A DNA stretch of 56,520 nt from Faecalicatena contorta (GCF_021531895.1 NZ_JAFBIX010000022.1:1-56520), one strand, 5' to 3'. Counted from the first letter of the stretch, positions 34,308-43,630 are shown. A program made the numbers and translations. Notes: generated from the sequence alone by a model not told the origin.

Positions 34308-35423
34308 TTGAAAGTTTTTCAACAAAAATCAAAAATTCAAAAATTTGCAGATGCGGAAGAATTTGTGAGGGAATATCAGATTGGAAAGGGTGATTTTGTT
34401 CTGGCAAGTCGGCATATATATGAGACTTATTTTGCTCCATTAAAGATTGAAGCACATGTGGAGTATAAGAGTAAATATGGAGCCGGAGAACCGACAGATG
34501 TTATGATAGATGGTCTTCTTCAAGATTTTGCAAGAACTGAGTGTACACGAATTGTTGCAATTGGCGGCGGTGCAGTCATAGATATGGCAAAGATCTTGGT
34601 TTTAGGTGGGAATTATAGAGCAGAAGAAATATTTCAGCGCAAAGTACCGCTTCAAAAAGTTCGCCCATTGATTGCAGTTCCAACAACCTGTGGAGCAGGA
34701 TCGGAAGTGTCCAATGTATCGATTACGGAATTAACCAGCCTGCATACGAAGCTGGGCTTGGCGGTTGATGAGATTTACGCAGATGATGCAGTGCTGATAC
34801 CGGAACTTTTAAGAGAATTGCCATATCCATTTTTTGCAACCAGCGCGATTGATGCATTTATTCATGCGATTGAATCTTATGTGTCTCCGAAAGCAAACTT
34901 ATATACAGAAATGTTCAGTATGAAAGCCATGGAGATGATTATAGATGGATTTCGTAAAATTGTTGAAAATGGACCGGAATATCGATGGAATCTTCTGGAT
35001 GAATTCCTGACAGCAAGTAATCTGGCTGGAATTGCATTTGGAAATGCTGGTACCGGAGCAGTACATGCCATGTCGTATCCATTAAGTGGTGTATATCATG
35101 TGACACACGGCGAAGCAAATTACCAGTTCTTAACAGCCGTATTTGCAGTGTATCAGGAGCTGAAACCAGAAGGAAAGATCCAGGGACTGAATCATTTCTT
35201 GGGCAAGCTTTTGGATTGTGAGGAAAGACAGGTCTATACAGAATTAGAAAAACTTCTGGATAAAATTATTTCCAGAAAGCAGTTACATGAATATGGCATG
35301 ACAGAGGATGAAATCGAAAGCTTTGCCAAGAGTGTTGAAGCAAGTCAGCAGCGTCTGTTGAATCAGAGTTATGTAAAGCTGTCTTGGCAGCAGATGGCAG
35401 AAATATACAAAAAATTGTACTAA
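34308..35423 (+). CDS. Iron-containing alcohol dehydrogenase (4-hydroxybutyrate dehydrogenase-like)
   Basis: A 371-residue Fe-ADH of the branch annotated as 4-hydroxybutyrate dehydrogenase. The nucleotide-binding AIGGGAVIDMAK, VPTTCGAGSE and metal-site histidines in SAIDAFIHAIESYV and AVHAMSYPLSGVYHVTHGEAN (read AVHAMSYPL / YHVTHGEAN) are present. Translation begins at a TTG (34308) with GAGGAGAG 5 bases before it. It may reduce succinic semialdehyde to 4-hydroxybutyrate in fermentation, but no other gene of that pathway is nearby. It lies 74 bases upstream of eno. Confidence 0.85.
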   Translation: MKVFQQKSKIQKFADAEEFVREYQIGKGDFVLASRHIYETYFAPLKIEAHVEYKSKYGAGEPTDVMIDGLLQDFARTECTRIVAIGGGAVIDMAKILVLGGNYRAEEIFQRKVPLQKVRPLIAVPTTCGAGSEVSNVSITELTSLHTKLGLAVDEIYADDAVLIPELLRELPYPFFATSAIDAFIHAIESYVSPKANLYTEMFSMKAMEMIIDGFRKIVENGPEYRWNLLDEFLTASNLAGIAFGNAGTGAVHAMSYPLSGVYHVTHGEANYQFLTAVFAVYQELKPEGKIQGLNHFLGKLLDCEERQVYTELEKLLDKIISRKQLHEYGMTEDEIESFAKSVEASQQRLLNQSYVKLSWQQMAEIYKKLY

Positions 35424-35456
35424 TTATATGAAGGAAATCCCGCATTATAAATCCGG

Positions 35457-35517
35457 AATTGGCAAATAATATTTCCCAAAAAGGAGGAAATGTCTCATGT
35501 ATAAATATTTGCCAATT
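35457..35517 (+). promoter_or_regulatory. Inverted repeat enclosing the eno ribosome binding site and start
   Basis: AATTGGCAAATA (35457-35468) is exactly complementary to TATTTGCCAATT (35506-35517). The 37-base loop contains AAAAAGGAGG and the eno ATG. The right arm is within codons 4-7 of eno, so part of the arm is constrained by coding. Confidence 0.6.
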
Positions 35518-36792
35518 ACGGATGTATACGCAAGAGAAATATTAGATTCTCGTGGAAATCCTACGATAGAAGTAGAAGTACTTGCGGAAGATGAGTATTG
35601 GGGATGTGCCAGTGTTCCTTCTGGCGCTTCGACCGGACAGTTTGAAGCTGTAGAATTAAGAGATCGTGAGGATAGATACGGAGGACTTGGTGTTGAACGT
35701 GCAGTGGATCATGTGAATGCACGGATTGCCCCTGAAATTATAGGAATGAATGTATTAGATCAGGCAGCTATCGATACAATCCTTATTCAATTAGACGGAA
35801 CGGAAAATAAGTCGAATCTGGGGGCCAATGCTATGCTTGGAGTGTCCATGGCAGTTGCAAGGGCAGCGGCATCTGCACTGCGTCAGCCATTATATGCGCA
35901 TCTTGGAGGGACGAATGCCAAACGGATGCCGGTTCCGATGATGAACATTATGAATGGAGGAAAACATGCCGATAACACGATTGATATTCAGGAGTTCATG
36001 ATTATGCCTGCCGGTGCAGTCTGTTTTCGGGAAGGCCTTCGAATGTGTGCAGAAATCTATCATACATTAAAAAAGTTGTTGAAAGAACAAGGCTACAGCA
36101 CTGCAGTCGGAGACGAAGGTGGATTTGCACCGAATCTTCCAGATGCCAGAGAAGCGTTGCACTTTATTACAGATGCAATCAAAAGATCCGGATATAGACC
36201 AGGAGAAGAAGTTGTAATTGCACTTGATGTAGCTGCTTCAGAATTATATGACAAAAGATTTAAAAAATATGTATTCGAAGGCGAAGGAAAGATGAAGAAC
36301 AAAAAGATTGTTCGTTCGGTTGAAGAACTCATCGATTTTTACGCAGACCTGGCAGAAGAATTTCCCATTGTATCTATTGAAGATCCATTGGATGAAGAGG
36401 ATTGGGAAGGGTGGGAATTACTAACGACAAGACTCGGGTTAGACCTTCAGTTAGTCGGTGATGACCTCTTTGTCACCAATACCCATCGCTTGAAAAAAGG
36501 AATTAAACGAGAAGTAGCCAATGCGATTCTCATAAAAGTCAACCAGATTGGTACTCTGACAGAAGCTTTTGACGCAATTGAAATGGCAAAAAACGCCGGA
36601 TACAAGACTATCATATCCCATCGCTCCGGCGAGACAGCAGATCCAATGATCGCAGATATCGCAGTAGCATTTAATGCAGGACAGATTAAGACAGGAGCTC
36701 CGTGCAGATCCGAACGAGTAGAAAAATACAATCAATTATTGCGAATCGAAGAACGGCTTGGCGATGTCGCCGAGTATGAAAATCCATTTTAG
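35497..36792 (+). CDS. eno: Enolase
   Basis: A 431-residue glycolytic enzyme that dehydrates 2-phosphoglycerate to phosphoenolpyruvate. Features: [12 protein letters not shown], the [15 protein letters not shown] loop, GDEGGFAPN, metal ligands in [23 protein letters not shown] and VGDDLFVTN, catalytic Lys in [10 protein letters not shown] and the SHRSGETAD motif. Strong AAAGGAGGAAA site. The ribosome site and start lie in a possible 12-base hairpin (35457-35517). Repeat copy C lies 10 bases after the stop. Confidence 0.98.
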   Translation: MYKYLPITDVYAREILDSRGNPTIEVEVLAEDEYWGCASVPSGASTGQFEAVELRDREDRYGGLGVERAVDHVNARIAPEIIGMNVLDQAAIDTILIQLDGTENKSNLGANAMLGVSMAVARAAASALRQPLYAHLGGTNAKRMPVPMMNIMNGGKHADNTIDIQEFMIMPAGAVCFREGLRMCAEIYHTLKKLLKEQGYSTAVGDEGGFAPNLPDAREALHFITDAIKRSGYRPGEEVVIALDVAASELYDKRFKKYVFEGEGKMKNKKIVRSVEELIDFYADLAEEFPIVSIEDPLDEEDWEGWELLTTRLGLDLQLVGDDLFVTNTHRLKKGIKREVANAILIKVNQIGTLTEAFDAIEMAKNAGYKTIISHRSGETADPMIADIAVAFNAGQIKTGAPCRSERVEKYNQLLRIEERLGDVAEYENPF

Positions 36793-36801
36793 TGTCAAAA
36801 A

Positions 36802-36864
36802 GGTACACCACATTTTTCAATTGGGGACGTAGTAAAATTTAATTTTACTACGTCCCCAATTGAA
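36802..36864 (+). repeat. GGGACGTAGTA palindromic repeat, copy C
   Basis: Begins GGTACACC, then 24-base arms (36816-36839 and 36841-36864) with a core GGGGACGTAGTA / TACTACGTCCCC and a one-base loop. Located between eno and secG. It shares flank, core and orientation with copy B. Confidence 0.88.
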
Positions 36865-36930
36865 TTTTCCTTGCCATTTTGTCTTCCTTATGCTAGAATA
36901 AGTATGGTTTATCCGCAGGAGGTGTAGAAA

Positions 36931-37173
36931 GTGGAGATTTTAAAAACGGTATTAATGATTATATTTGCAATAGACTGTATCGCATTGACGGCAATCGTAT
37001 TAATGCAGGAAGGTAAATCAGCTGGGCTTGGAACAATCAGTGGTATGGCAGATTCTTATTGGGGTCAGAACAAAGGTCGTTCTATGGAAGGTGCGCTGGT
37101 GAAGTCTACGAAGTTCCTTGCGATCCTGTTTGTTGTATTGGCAGCAGTGTTGAATTTAAAAGTATTTGCATAA
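36931..37173 (+). CDS. secG: Preprotein translocase subunit SecG
   Basis: An 80-residue inner-membrane subunit of the SecYEG translocon with two hydrophobic helices (about 3-23 and 60-80) and a glycine-rich middle AGLGTISGMADSYWGQNKGRSMEG. It starts with GTG (36931) preceded by GGAGGTG. In many Firmicutes secG is followed by rnr and smpB, as here, which supports the assignment. Confidence 0.93.
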   Translation: MEILKTVLMIIFAIDCIALTAIVLMQEGKSAGLGTISGMADSYWGQNKGRSMEGALVKSTKFLAILFVVLAAVLNLKVFA

Positions 37174-37202
37174 GATAAGGCATATTTTTATGAGAATGGT
37201 GG

Positions 37203-37228
37203 GACACTCCTGTATGGGAGTGTCTCTT
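37203..37228 (+). terminator. Hairpin after secG
   Basis: GACACTCC (37203-37210) with GGAGTGTC (37217-37224), followed by TCTTTG. Modest T run; partial readthrough into rnr is likely. Confidence 0.6.
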
Positions 37229-37295
37229 TGTGTATATTTGATGAAAGTGACATCGTTTCTTGTGGAAATATTCTTAAATGGAGGACTTGTAAGAG

Positions 37296-39455
37296 ATGGA
37301 CAAGACATTTGAAAAGCGAAAAAAGGTAATCTATGATTTGATCTGTGATGATTTATATGTGCCTATGAAGTTCAAAGAACTTGCAATGCTTCTGCAGGTT
37401 TCCAAAGATCAGAGAGATGCTCTGCGGGAGGTATTGGAATCTTTGGAGGAGGATGGAAAAATCTATCTTTCTAAGAAGGGCAAATATTGCAAAGGAGAGG
37501 CGAAACGTCTGACTGGAATCTATCGCGCGAGCCTGAAAGAATTTGGATTTGTTGTAATTGAAGGTGAGGATTCAGATATATATATTGATGAGGAACATGT
37601 AAATGGTGCATTTGATGGCGATGAGGTAGAAGTCGTAATTACAAAGGAGCCACAGGGAAGAAGCCGGGAGGGTAAGATTGTAAGGGTTGTATCCAGAGGC
37701 TTGACAAAGATTGTCGGACTGTATCAGATGAAGGCGAACAAGAATTATGGATTTGTGATACCAGATAATCAGAGATTCGCGCAGGATATCTTCATCCCGG
37801 TTGAAAAATCAAAAGGTGCAGTGGATGGTCATAAAGTAGTAGTGGAATTGACTTCATATGGTGAACAAGGACGCAAGCCTGAAGGAAAAGTAATAGAGAT
37901 TATAGGACATGTCAATGATCCGGGAACAGACATTATGTCTATTGTAAAAGGGTATGATCTGCCAGTAGAATTTTCAGAAAAAATTTTAAATCAGGCTGAG
38001 CGTGTGGCAAAGGACGTTAGCGAGGCTGATATGGCTGGCCGTAAGGATATCCGGGACTGGCAGATGGTGACGATTGACGGAGAAGATGCGAAAGATCTGG
38101 ATGATGCTGTCTCGATTGAACGTGATGGTGACAATTATATCCTGGGGGTTCATATTGCAGATGTGTCGAATTATGTACAGGAAAATAGTTCGATTGACCG
38201 GGAGGCTTTGGAACGTGGAACGAGTGTATATCTTGTGGATCGTGTCATTCCTATGCTTCCACATAAGCTTTCGAATGGAATCTGTTCGCTGAATGCGGGA
38301 GAAGATCGTCTGGCGCTTAGCTGCATCATGACAGTGAACCCGAAGGGGGTTGTAATCGATCATGAGATTGCAGAGACGGTTATCCATGTCGATGAAAGAA
38401 TGACTTACACAAGTGTCAAAAAGATTCTTGTAGACAGAGATGCAAAAGAATGCGAACGGTATCGTACTTTGATTCCCATGTTTGAATTGATGAAGGAATT
38501 GTCAGGAATTCTCCGGGAACGCAGAAAACAAAGAGGATCTATTGACTTTGATTTCCCAGAGACAAAGATGGTATTAGATGAAAATGGAAGACCAGTTGAG
38601 ATAAAGCCATATGACCGCAATGTGGCGACAAAGATTATTGAAGACTTCATGCTGCTTGCAAATGAGACTGTCGCCGAAGATTATTATTGGCAGGAACTTC
38701 CTTTTGTGTATCGTACACATGAAGCACCGGATGAAGAGAAGATTCGTGCTTTGGCAATATTTATTAATAATTTCGGCTATTCAATGCATGTTGGTGTAAA
38801 TGAAATCAGACCGAAAGAAATTCAAAAGTTGCTTGCAAAAGTAGAAGATACACCAGAGGAGGCGTTGATCAGCCGTCTGGCACTCCGTTCTATGAAGCAG
38901 GCCAAATATACACCGGAGAACACCGGACATTTTGGACTGGCAGCTAATTATTATACTCATTTTACCTCTCCGATTCGCCGATATCCGGATCTGCAGATTC
39001 ATAGAATCATTAAGGATAATCTGCGGGGAAGGATGAATGAGAAGAAGATGGAACATTATCATCAGATCCTTCCTGACGTGACAAAGCATTCCAGCGAGAT
39101 GGAGAGAAGAGCAGATGAGGCGGAGAGAGAGACGGTTAAATTAAAGAAAGTTGAATATATGCAGCAACATATCGGTGAGATCTTTGAAGGAGTCATATCC
39201 AGTATTACAAAATGGGGAATGTATGTGGAACTTCCGAATACTGTAGAAGGTCTGGTGCATGTTGCGAATATGACAGATGATCATTATGAATATTTCGAAG
39301 ATCGTCATGAAATGGCAGGTGTGCATACGCATAAGGCATATAAATTAGGACAGCAGGTGACCGTTCGGGTGATTGATACGGACAGACTGCTCCGAACGAT
39401 AGATTTTGAATTAGCAGATGAAGGAGATATGGAAGATGGCGAAGACGAATGGTAA
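37296..39455 (+). CDS. rnr: Ribonuclease R
   Basis: A 719-residue 3'-5' exoribonuclease of the RNase II/R family that degrades structured RNA and, with tmRNA-SmpB, defective mRNA. Layout: N-terminal helix-turn-helix (about 1-60, [25 protein letters not shown]), cold-shock domains (60-230), catalytic RNB domain with [13 protein letters not shown] (about 258-270, metal-binding aspartates), and C-terminal S1 domain ([24 protein letters not shown], read [15 protein letters not shown] / NTVEGLVH). It ends acidic rather than in the lysine tail of E. coli RNase R. It overlaps smpB by 20 bases. Confidence 0.97.
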   Translation: MDKTFEKRKKVIYDLICDDLYVPMKFKELAMLLQVSKDQRDALREVLESLEEDGKIYLSKKGKYCKGEAKRLTGIYRASLKEFGFVVIEGEDSDIYIDEEHVNGAFDGDEVEVVITKEPQGRSREGKIVRVVSRGLTKIVGLYQMKANKNYGFVIPDNQRFAQDIFIPVEKSKGAVDGHKVVVELTSYGEQGRKPEGKVIEIIGHVNDPGTDIMSIVKGYDLPVEFSEKILNQAERVAKDVSEADMAGRKDIRDWQMVTIDGEDAKDLDDAVSIERDGDNYILGVHIADVSNYVQENSSIDREALERGTSVYLVDRVIPMLPHKLSNGICSLNAGEDRLALSCIMTVNPKGVVIDHEIAETVIHVDERMTYTSVKKILVDRDAKECERYRTLIPMFELMKELSGILRERRKQRGSIDFDFPETKMVLDENGRPVEIKPYDRNVATKIIEDFMLLANETVAEDYYWQELPFVYRTHEAPDEEKIRALAIFINNFGYSMHVGVNEIRPKEIQKLLAKVEDTPEEALISRLALRSMKQAKYTPENTGHFGLAANYYTHFTSPIRRYPDLQIHRIIKDNLRGRMNEKKMEHYHQILPDVTKHSSEMERRADEAERETVKLKKVEYMQQHIGEIFEGVISSITKWGMYVELPNTVEGLVHVANMTDDHYEYFEDRHEMAGVHTHKAYKLGQQVTVRVIDTDRLLRTIDFELADEGDMEDGEDEW

Positions 39456-39903
39456 GATGATAGCTAACAACAAAAAGGCATATCATGATTATTTTATATT
39501 AGATACTTATGAAGCCGGCATTTCTCTGCACGGCACAGAGGTGAAGTCCTTACGTATGGGGAAATGCAGTATTAAGGAATCATTTATCCGAATTGAAGAT
39601 GGGGAAGTCTTTATCTATGGTATGCACATCAGTCCTTATGAAAAAGGAAATATATTTAATAAAGATCCATTGCGTGTCCGAAAACTTCTTCTTCATAAGT
39701 CAGAGATTAATAAATTACTCGGAAAGACAAAAGAAAAAGGGGTAGCAATCGTACCGCTAAAGGTGTATTTTAAAGGTAGTTTAGTGAAAATAGAGATTGG
39801 TCTTGCCAAAGGTAAGAAATTATATGATAAACGCCAGGACATTGCAAAAAAAGACCAGCAAAGAGAAGCGCAGCGGGATTTTAAAGTGCGTAACTTTGGA
39901 TAG
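39436..39903 (+). CDS. smpB: SsrA-binding protein SmpB
   Basis: A 155-residue tmRNA partner needed for trans-translation of stalled ribosomes. Signature segments: [37 protein letters not shown], the internal [35 protein letters not shown] (read as [14 protein letters not shown] / [11 protein letters not shown]) and the basic tail. The ATG at 39436 overlaps the end of rnr, the typical organisation, with AAGGAGA about 9 bases upstream. Its RNA partner ssrA lies about 3.4 kb downstream. Confidence 0.97.
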   Translation: MAKTNGKMIANNKKAYHDYFILDTYEAGISLHGTEVKSLRMGKCSIKESFIRIEDGEVFIYGMHISPYEKGNIFNKDPLRVRKLLLHKSEINKLLGKTKEKGVAIVPLKVYFKGSLVKIEIGLAKGKKLYDKRQDIAKKDQQREAQRDFKVRNFG

Positions 39904-39921
39904 CAAAGCAAGGAGGGAAAC

Positions 39922-40161
39922 ATGGTACCAATAAAAAAAGAAGATTTAAGAAAACTGGTGACACAGACGACGGTAGAAATGTATGAAGAATTAACGCCAC
40001 AGTTAATTCAGCTGATCGATCAGACGAAGCATGATGATACATTGACAGAAGCGCAGAAACAAGATGAGATATCTTTACATATGTTGGGTTATGTAAAATC
40101 CTGTACAAATGAGATTATTATTGAAGTTCTGGCGGAGATACTGGGACTGGAAGATGAATAA
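39922..40161 (+). CDS. Hypothetical small helical protein
   Basis: A 79-residue acidic, helix-rich protein (MVPIKKEDLRKLVTQTT onward) with no membrane segment or recognised motif. GGAGGGAAAC precedes the ATG, a strong ribosome binding site. It is 18 bases after smpB and 26 bases before the zinc-ribbon membrane gene, so it is probably read in the same transcript. Function unknown. Confidence 0.65.
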   Translation: MVPIKKEDLRKLVTQTTVEMYEELTPQLIQLIDQTKHDDTLTEAQKQDEISLHMLGYVKSCTNEIIIEVLAEILGLEDE

Positions 40162-40187
40162 TTCACAGGAAAGAGAGGAAAATTAGA

Positions 40188-40733
40188 ATGGCATATTGTG
40201 TAAAATGTGGTGCGAAGGTGGATGATGACATCCGATTCTGTCCGCAGTGTGGGGCAGAGATCCCTCGGCAGACAAGCCAGGAACAACAGTATACATATGG
40301 TCAGCAGACGGGCCAGGAACAACAGTATACATATGGTCAGCAGACAGATCAAAAACAACAGTATACATATGATACGGAAGAGTATTTTGATCCGCAGGAA
40401 GTACGCGGAAATAAAGGGATGGGTATACTCTCCTATTTTGGAATCCTGGTATTAATCCCATTGTTAGCCGGAGATAAGCGTTCGCAGTATGTAAGATTCC
40501 ACGCAAACCAAGGACTGGTTTTATTCCTTGTTTCGTCTATTATAGATCTTTTAGATGGAGATTGGGTGTGGGGATTGCATTCTGTCATCAACTTTGGAGA
40601 AAGCATCTTTTCGTGGGCATTTGATATCTTAAGTTTTGCATGTTTTATCCTGATGATTATGGGCATTGTTGCTGCATGTAAAGGACAGAAAAAAGAATTA
40701 CCTTTGATAGGAAAGATTAAAATATTAAAATGA
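40188..40733 (+). CDS. Zinc-ribbon membrane protein (DUF4870/Tic20-like)
   Basis: A 181-residue protein: N-terminal zinc ribbon CVKCGAKVDDDIRFCPQCGAE (two CxxC pairs, residues 4-24; the first is CVKC, the second CPQC), a low-complexity Gln/Tyr linker with three 12-residue repeats (QEQQYTYGQQT, 30-62), then three or four hydrophobic segments with the VRFHANQGL motif typical of DUF4870/Tic20-like membrane proteins. It may be a membrane regulator; the role is unknown. The DNA repeats are 36 bases long (40278-40373). A strong terminator follows. Confidence 0.78.
   Translation: MAYCVKCGAKVDDDIRFCPQCGAEIPRQTSQEQQYTYGQQTGQEQQYTYGQQTDQKQQYTYDTEEYFDPQEVRGNKGMGILSYFGILVLIPLLAGDKRSQYVRFHANQGLVLFLVSSIIDLLDGDWVWGLHSVINFGESIFSWAFDILSFACFILMIMGIVAACKGQKKELPLIGKIKILK
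40278..40373 (+). repeat. 36-base tandem repeat in the zinc-ribbon gene
   Basis: Starts at 40278, 40314 and 40350; the first two copies are nearly identical and the third is partial and diverged. Each encodes QEQQYTYGQQT-like 12 residues in the linker. Confidence 0.85.
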
Positions 40734-40741
40734 TTTTATAT

Positions 40742-40780
40742 AAATGAAGCAGTTGTCAGGTTGACAGCTGCTTCATTTAT
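40742..40780. terminator. Terminator after the zinc-ribbon gene
   Basis: Arms of 17 bases (40742-40758 and 40762-40778, core ATGAAGCAGTTGTCA) with one G-T mismatch; symmetrical, so it could work both ways. Confidence 0.75.
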
Positions 40781-40815
40781 ATATGAGATTTATAAGATAG
40801 GATCATCTATATAAG

Positions 40816-40857
40816 AAAGGGAATAATTCCCTGACAACGTGGGACCTGGTCCCTTTA
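40816..40857. repeat. Cluster of GGGA...TCCC palindromes
   Basis: GGGAATAATTCCC (40819-40831) and GGGACCTGGTCCC (40841-40853), enclosed by AAAGGGA and TCCCTTT, ending 11 bases before the 3' end of hsp20. It may serve as the hsp20 terminator on the minus strand. Confidence 0.5.
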
Positions 40858-40867
40858 TAATTAAAGA

Positions 40868-41290
40868 TTACTCAATGGTAATCAATTTTGGCTGTTCTTC
40901 CTGTCTCTGTACTTCCTTCGGGAATGTCAGATGAAGGACCCCGTCTTTGAATGCGGCTTTAATGTCTTCTTGGCTGATCTCGTCACCTACATAGAAGCTT
41001 CTGTTGCAAGTGCCGGTGTAGCGTTCTTTGTGGATGCATTTTCCTTTTGCATCTTTTTCTTCTTTTGTCTCATTTTTATGAGCTGTAATGGTAAGGTAAC
41101 CATCCTTTAAATCAGCTTTGATGTCTTCTTTGGCATATCCTGGAAGTTCCATTGCGATCATGTAGTTCCCGTCTTTTTCATGAATATCTGTCTTCATGAT
41201 CTGTGTAGAAGTACGGTCATATGAAGTGGTGAAAAATGGATCATTGAACATGTCATCAATTAAATTAAATCCTCTGTTTGTAAGTAACAT
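40868..41290 (-). CDS. Hsp20/alpha-crystallin small heat-shock protein
   Basis: A 140-residue chaperone that holds unfolding proteins. The alpha-crystallin domain (about 38-130) shows MKTDIHEKDGNYMIAMELPGYAKEDIKADLKDGYLTITAH in pieces: ELPGYAKEDI, DGYLTITAHK, then the closing GVLHLTFPK motif. A short N-terminal (FNLIDDMFNDPFF) is typical of clostridial Hsp18. Its promoter is overlapped by a CIRCE element, so HrcA should repress it, which is less usual for hsp20 genes than for groE or dnaK operons. GGAGGA precedes the ATG. Confidence 0.95.
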   Translation of the reverse strand: MLLTNRGFNLIDDMFNDPFFTTSYDRTSTQIMKTDIHEKDGNYMIAMELPGYAKEDIKADLKDGYLTITAHKNETKEEKDAKGKCIHKERYTGTCNRSFYVGDEISQEDIKAAFKDGVLHLTFPKEVQRQEEQPKLITIE

Positions 41291-41318
41291 AAGTCATTCC
41301 TCCTTAAATATATGCCTG

Positions 41319-41363
41319 ACCGGTGAAAAGATATCCGTTTTGGTTTTATACGAAATCACCGGT
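41319..41363 (-). promoter_or_regulatory. Stem-loop in the hsp20 5' leader
   Basis: ACCGGTGA (41319-41326) and TCACCGGT (41356-41363) are exactly complementary and lie between the promoter and the ribosome site of hsp20. The ribosome site itself (AAGGAGGAAT) lies outside the stem. A thermosensor role would be inference. Confidence 0.5.
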
Positions 41364-41396
41364 GGTATTTTGCTTTGTTTTATTTGTTATAGTTAT

Positions 41397-41439
41397 TATA
41401 TAACATATATTGTTAGCAGTGTCAATAGGTGAGTGCTAA
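41397..41439 (-). promoter_or_regulatory. hsp20 promoter with CIRCE operator
   Basis: Minus-strand promoter TTGACA (41420-41425), 17-base spacer, TATATA (41397-41402). Overlapping it, TTAGCAGTG-N9-GAGTGCTAA (41413-41439) matches the CIRCE consensus TTAGCACTC-N9-GAGTGCTAA with two mismatches in one arm. HrcA binding would block the -35. Confidence 0.88.
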
Positions 41440-41550
41440 TTTTTTATAATTTTTAAATTTATGATACCAAGGACAAAAGATCTAAACCCATATGAGCTTG
41501 CTCATAGGTGGGGCGTTTGATTCCCAACATCATTTTATTTGAGATTTCAA

Positions 41551-41580
41551 TAAAAAAGAGAGCAGAAAATCTGCTCTCGT
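41551..41580 (-). terminator. Terminator of the citrate synthase gene
   Basis: On the minus strand GAGAGCAGA / TCTGCTCTC (arms at 41570-41578 and 41558-41566) followed by TTTTTTATT. Confidence 0.85.
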
Positions 41581-41614
41581 TGTAATATCTTATGTTGAAT
41601 AATAATTCTATTCT

Positions 41615-43006
41615 TTAATTCCGTTCTTCAAGCGGAGTGAAATCTTCATGTGTTCCCACATATTTATAAGCAGGACGAATAATCTTGCCGGCGTTGATTA
41701 ATTCTTCTAAACGATGAGCACTCCAACCGGGCATACGTGCAATTGCAAAGATTGGGGTAAATAATTCCTGTGGAATGCCTAGCATAGTATAGACAAAACC
41801 GCTGTAAAAGTCTACGTTGGCGCAGACATTTTTGAACAGTTTGCGGTGTTCCATGATTAGCTGTCCGGCCAGGCGTTCTACCAGTTCGTAAAGTGCAAAT
41901 TCTTCCATTAATCCCTTTTCCTCGGCAAGTGCTTTGGCGAATTTCTTCAAAATGACTTCACGAGGATCGGAGAGTGTATAAACAGCATGCCCCATACCAT
42001 AGATTAGCCCAGAGTGATCAAATGCTTCTTTATTAAGAATCTTTTGCAAATATGTGGCTACTTCTTCTTCGTTGGTCCAGTCATTGATATGAGCTTTGAT
42101 GTCGGCAAACATATTCTGGACTTTTAGATTGGCTCCACCATGACGAGGTCCTTTTAATGAACCGATAGATGCAGCGACCGAAGAATAAGTGTCTGTACCA
42201 GAGGAAGTGACAACATGGGTTGTGAAAGTAGAATTGTTACCACCGCCGTGTTCGGCATGAAGAATCAAAGCGATATCCAATACTTTGGCTTCCAGCTCGG
42301 TATATTGACTATCCGGACGTAACATTAGCAGAATGTTCTCGGCCAAAGACAGCCCTTTCTGTGGATTGCGGATCAGTAAAGTCTCGTCCTTACGGAAATG
42401 TCGATATGAATGATAAGAATAAACAGCAATCAGAGGAAGCTTGGCAATTAGTTCCAGAGACTGGCGAAGTACATTTCCAGGAGTGATACTTTCTGGATCA
42501 GAGTCATATGTATAGAGCGTAAGAATACAGCGCTGCATGGCGTTCATGATATTCTCGTTTGAAGCTTTCATGACAACATCACGGACAAATCGACCGCTTA
42601 AATTCTGTAATTCAAACATAACATCAAGAAACATAGAGAGCTTCGTTTTGCTGGGAAGTCTTCCAAACAAGAGAAGATAAATGGTTTCTTCGAATCCAAA
42701 TTTGCGACCTTTCAGACTGTTTACAATATCATTTACATTAATTCCCTGATAGTATAATGCACCTTCAGCAGGAATCTGACGTCCATTGATGAGATTATAG
42801 GCACAGACATCAGAGACTTCCGTCAATCCTGTTAAGACACCCTTTCCGGCGGAATCACGCAGACCACGTTTGACATCATATTCAATATATAAGTTAGGAT
42901 CAATCCGGTGATTTTTCATCAATTCTTGTTCTAATTTTTCTATGTTCTGTTTTAAAATGTCTGTTTCGTGTAAGTCTTCAAGGTACATCAATTCATTTTC
43001 AGCCAT
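41615..43006 (-). CDS. Citrate synthase
   Basis: A 463-residue citrate synthase (citrate/2-methylcitrate synthase superfamily) condensing acetyl-CoA with oxaloacetate. The active-site region LHAEHGGGNNSTFTTHVV (catalytic His near residue 250), GAANSLKGPRHGGAN-like SIGSLKGPRHGGANLKVQNM (read SIGSLKGPRHGG / ANLKVQNM), YGMGHAVYTLSDPRE and NVDFYSGFVYTMLGI are visible. The second ATG (43006) is preferred: GGAGG lies 7 bases upstream, whereas the first ATG at 43012 is only one base from it. In an anaerobe it probably serves glutamate synthesis through a partial TCA branch. Confidence 0.95.
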   Translation of the reverse strand: MAENELMYLEDLHETDILKQNIEKLEQELMKNHRIDPNLYIEYDVKRGLRDSAGKGVLTGLTEVSDVCAYNLINGRQIPAEGALYYQGINVNDIVNSLKGRKFGFEETIYLLLFGRLPSKTKLSMFLDVMFELQNLSGRFVRDVVMKASNENIMNAMQRCILTLYTYDSDPESITPGNVLRQSLELIAKLPLIAVYSYHSYRHFRKDETLLIRNPQKGLSLAENILLMLRPDSQYTELEAKVLDIALILHAEHGGGNNSTFTTHVVTSSGTDTYSSVAASIGSLKGPRHGGANLKVQNMFADIKAHINDWTNEEEVATYLQKILNKEAFDHSGLIYGMGHAVYTLSDPREVILKKFAKALAEEKGLMEEFALYELVERLAGQLIMEHRKLFKNVCANVDFYSGFVYTMLGIPQELFTPIFAIARMPGWSAHRLEELINAGKIIRPAYKYVGTHEDFTPLEERN

Positions 43007-43202
43007 ACTCATTCCTCCGCTTCTCCGAGATTTAAATGAAAAAACACCTATTACAATTTATCATCACGTCATCGTAATTGGTGTTCGTTATACATAGTAT
43101 ATTAAAATATTTTACACGAAAGAGGATGATAATACAAGAATTTTCTTGGGATTTCTTTGGCTTTGAAATTTTTTATTAGAAAAAAATGGCATTTATATGC
43201 TC

Positions 43203-43231
43203 TTGACAAACATAGTTTCGATTTCTATAAT
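43203..43231 (+). promoter_or_regulatory. Promoter of ssrA
   Basis: TTGACA (43203-43208), 17-base spacer, TATAAT (43226-43231): perfect consensus, as expected for tmRNA. A leader of about 45 bases is removed during maturation. Confidence 0.85.
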
Positions 43232-43281
43232 AAAATATATCTAACAAAAGATTCGTTTGCAGACCAGAGAGCATGAATTCA

Positions 43282-43630
43282 GGGCTTGTACTGGTTTCGA
43301 CGGGGGTCTGGAAGTTGGAGAAGCCATCCGTAGCGGGACACTACGATAAAAGTTCCAATTAAATATAAACGCAGACGAAAATTTAGCGTACGCTGCCTAA
43401 TATCGGCAGCAGTCGGTCTTAGGTCATCCGCTGCTTAAGTAACCGGCTTCAACAAGGCGGAGCACTTCGTTTCCAAAGCTTTGAGGAGATGGAAGAACTT
43501 ATGAAGCTACTAAAGTCAGTAACCTGTCATTAGGTGACTGACGGAGGGAATGTCAGAATAATGACTGTGATGGGAGATGCTCTGGTGGATGGGCTTTCGG
43601 ACGCGGGTTCAACTCCCGCCAGGTCCACCA
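43282..43630 (+). ncRNA. ssrA: tmRNA (transfer-messenger RNA)
   Basis: The 5' GGGCTTG (43282-43288) can pair with CAGGTCC at the 3' end to form the acceptor stem; the CCA tail is encoded (43628-43630). The ACTGGTTTCGACGGG motif and the T-arm GCGGGTTCAACTCCCGC are diagnostic. The tag frame begins at GCA (43371) and ends at TAA (43398-43400), encoding ADENLAYAA. The molecule rescues stalled ribosomes with SmpB and RNase R, which are encoded 3-4 kb upstream. Its 3' end is a frequent integration site, and the DNA beyond it is mobile-element-like. Confidence 0.95.

Noticed and set aside
40278-40373. Three regularly spaced repeats, CRISPR-like at first sight
   Set aside because: They are contiguous in-frame tandem repeats in a coding linker without spacers.
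43371-43400. Short ORF ADENLAYAA
   Set aside because: It is the tmRNA tag-coding segment, not an independent gene.
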